Assembly: GCA_002367255.1 (NCBI GenBank)
Contig: DFBD01000207.1
Location: 1-6,515, forward strand
DNA from: Rhodobacterales bacterium UBA3089
GTDB lineage: Bacteria; Pseudomonadota; Alphaproteobacteria; Rhodobacterales; Rhodobacteraceae
DNA length: 6,515 bases
Direction of reading: 5' to 3'
Under the pieces are notes generated by a model, which was not told where the DNA came from, did not search any database, and saw only the letters and a list, made by a program, of their open reading frames with translations. Every line of letters begins with the position of its first letter. Position 1 is the stretch's first letter. Positions 6,469-6,515 of this stretch are shown here, piece after piece. The translations under genes were made by a program, and so were the position numbers.

Positions 6469-6515
6469 ATGGCACCGGACCGATCAAATAAATTTTACCA
6501 GACCCTGCTGGAAAC
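6469..6515 (+). CDS. Start of a divergent gene, cut off by the window edge
   Basis: An ATG at 6469 opens a + strand frame of 15 full codons (MAPDRSNKFYQTLLE) with no stop before the window ends. A good ribosome binding site precedes it. The predicted residues are mixed and charged, as in the N-terminus of a soluble protein. It faces away from cysE, with 92 bases between the two start codons. I do not recognise the product, and 15 residues are too few for a family call. Confidence 0.55.
   Translation, partial: MAPDRSNKFYQTLLE

Noticed and set aside
6377..6487. Hydrophobic 37-residue N-terminal extension of CysE from an ATG at 6487 (or 6412), which looks like a signal peptide.
   Set aside because: CysE is cytoplasmic. 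The extension covers the best promoter element and lacks ribosome binding sites, and AGGAG is correctly placed for the start at 6376.

Overview
The window looks like ordinary chromosome of a proteobacterium. My tentative placement is an alphaproteobacterium, possibly of the Rhodobacteraceae type. This rests on the general look of the proteins (a SAT_N-containing serine acetyltransferase, a XenA/YqjM-type ene-reductase, a MacA-like adaptor) and on moderate GC. No rRNA or other phylogenetic marker is present, so the placement is inference. No mobile element, CRISPR array, tRNA or rRNA was seen.

Left block (about 1-4378, + strand): a compact three-gene operon for a tripartite ABC exporter. The order is ATPase (56-763), a long permease with two FtsX/MacB-like halves (767-3130), then a HlyD/MacA-type periplasmic adaptor (3134-4345). 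Each junction has exactly three bases between stop and start, so the genes are almost certainly co-transcribed and probably translationally coupled. The ATPase should power the inner-membrane permease, and the adaptor should carry the movement across the periplasm to an outer-membrane channel of the TolC type. No such channel is encoded here. The substrate cannot be read from the sequence. A small dyad lies just upstream of the first gene, and a GC-rich hairpin without a T-tract follows the last.

Middle block (4346-5544, + strand): a 110-base gap with a weak promoter candidate and a good ribosome binding site, then an old-yellow-enzyme-type FMN ene-reductase (4456-5544).

Right block (5545-6515): a serine O-acetyltransferase (cysE, 5573-6376, - strand) converges on the reductase with only 28 bases between the stops. 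It has a clear ribosome binding site and an extended -10 promoter element. On its upstream side, a divergent + strand gene begins at 6469 with its own ribosome binding site and runs off the window after 15 codons. The short region shared by the two starts holds two palindromes with a TTGCAA core, 54 bases apart.

Functionally the exporter, the reductase and cysteine biosynthesis are separate transcription units, and nothing in the sequence links them. The most distinctive object is the exporter, because its asymmetric two-in-one permease is paired with a separate ATPase and an adaptor. I do not see a clearly undescribed system.
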